Shown: piece after piece, positions 4,999 through 5,150 of the stretch
How the letters are laid out: each line of letters opens with the position of its first letter
How positions within the stretch are numbered: the first letter of the stretch is position 1
Assembly (NCBI GenBank): GCA_003476885.1
Contig: DMUR01000028.1
Coordinates: 1 to 5,150, forward strand
Direction: 5' to 3'
Length of the DNA stretch: 5,150 nt
DNA from: Chloroflexota bacterium
Lineage (GTDB): Bacteria; Chloroflexota; Limnocylindria; Limnocylindrales; Limnocylindraceae
Notes under the pieces: model-generated
Told to the model about the DNA's origin: nothing
Databases searched by the model: none
What the model saw: the letters and a program-made list of their open reading frames with translations, nothing else
Translations under genes and position numbers: made by a program

Positions 4999-5150
4999 GT
5001 GACGAGCCCAAAGAGCGGCACGAACAGCACCGAAAACGTCACCCAACTCGACCGAGTCACGATTCGATTCGCCGGCGATTCTGGCGATGGGATGCAGTTG
5101 ACCGGCAGTCAGTTCACTGCCACCACCGCCCTCTTCGGCAACGACGTCTC
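4999..5150 (+). CDS. korA: 2-oxoacid:ferredoxin oxidoreductase, alpha subunit (N-terminal part, KorA-type)
   Basis: The first 50 codons from a GTG at 4999 are inside the window; the gene runs off the right edge. After a polar leader of about 17 residues the protein reads [20 protein letters not shown], the glycine-rich opening of the gamma domain that, in KorA-type subunits, is fused in front of the alpha domain. The family converts a 2-oxoacid (commonly 2-oxoglutarate) and CoA to acyl-CoA and CO2 with reduction of ferredoxin, using thiamine diphosphate bound in the beta subunit, here expected just downstream. The 7Fe ferredoxin at 2710-2997 is a plausible electron acceptor. Substrate cannot be settled from this fragment; 2-oxoglutarate is the most likely for this fused architecture. 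The upstream ribosome site fixes the start well. Confidence 0.9.
   Translation, partial: MTSPKSGTNSTENVTQLDRVTIRFAGDSGDGMQLTGSQFTATTALFGNDV

Overview
The window is GC-rich, densely coded bacterial DNA with nine genes and no gene-free stretch of 300 bases. Several starts are non-ATG (GTG, TTG, possibly CTG), and neighbouring frames often share a GTGA stop/start overlap. Two divergent gene pairs have -10-like boxes placed so that transcripts could begin at or next to the start codon, which would make them leaderless. The gene content is a caa3-type cytochrome oxidase accessory cluster, a 7Fe ferredoxin of the actinobacterial/mycobacterial type, and a KorA-type 2-oxoacid:ferredoxin oxidoreductase. 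Together with the leaderless style this suggests an aerobic Chloroflexota bacterium (for example a Limnocylindria-like freshwater or soil lineage) or an actinobacterium. That placement is inference; no rRNA or other marker is present to confirm it.

Left third (1-1421, minus strand): an apparent operon read right to left. First comes a tiny two-helix membrane protein. Next is a six-helix membrane protein in which a two-helix unit is duplicated in tandem and which carries a C-terminal type 1 copper (cupredoxin) domain. Last is the start of a lipoprotein that runs off the left edge. The small protein and the duplicated unit resemble the first and second halves of an actinobacterial-type cytochrome c oxidase subunit IV, so this looks like a split and expanded subunit IV with a tethered electron-carrier or copper-binding domain.

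Middle (1450-2997, plus strand): a CtaG-type oxidase assembly protein transcribed divergently from the first group, a small YHS metal-binding protein overlapping its stop codon, and then, after a short spacer with a hairpin, the 7Fe ferredoxin. CtaG, the YHS protein and the cupredoxin together make a copper-handling and oxidase assembly theme.

Right third (3008-5150): a SAM-dependent methyltransferase with an N-terminal zinc ribbon, whose start is non-canonical or lies inside the ferredoxin gene; a convergent small lipoprotein; a divergent four-helix membrane protein; and, at the right edge, the beginning of a 2-oxoacid:ferredoxin oxidoreductase alpha subunit. The ferredoxin is a plausible electron acceptor for that enzyme. 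The lipoprotein and the membrane protein diverge from a 10-bp perfect palindrome that gives a -10-like box on each strand.

The most notable points are the split, duplicated, cupredoxin-fused subunit IV-like system and the symmetric leaderless divergent promoter. No mobile element, CRISPR array or RNA gene was seen.
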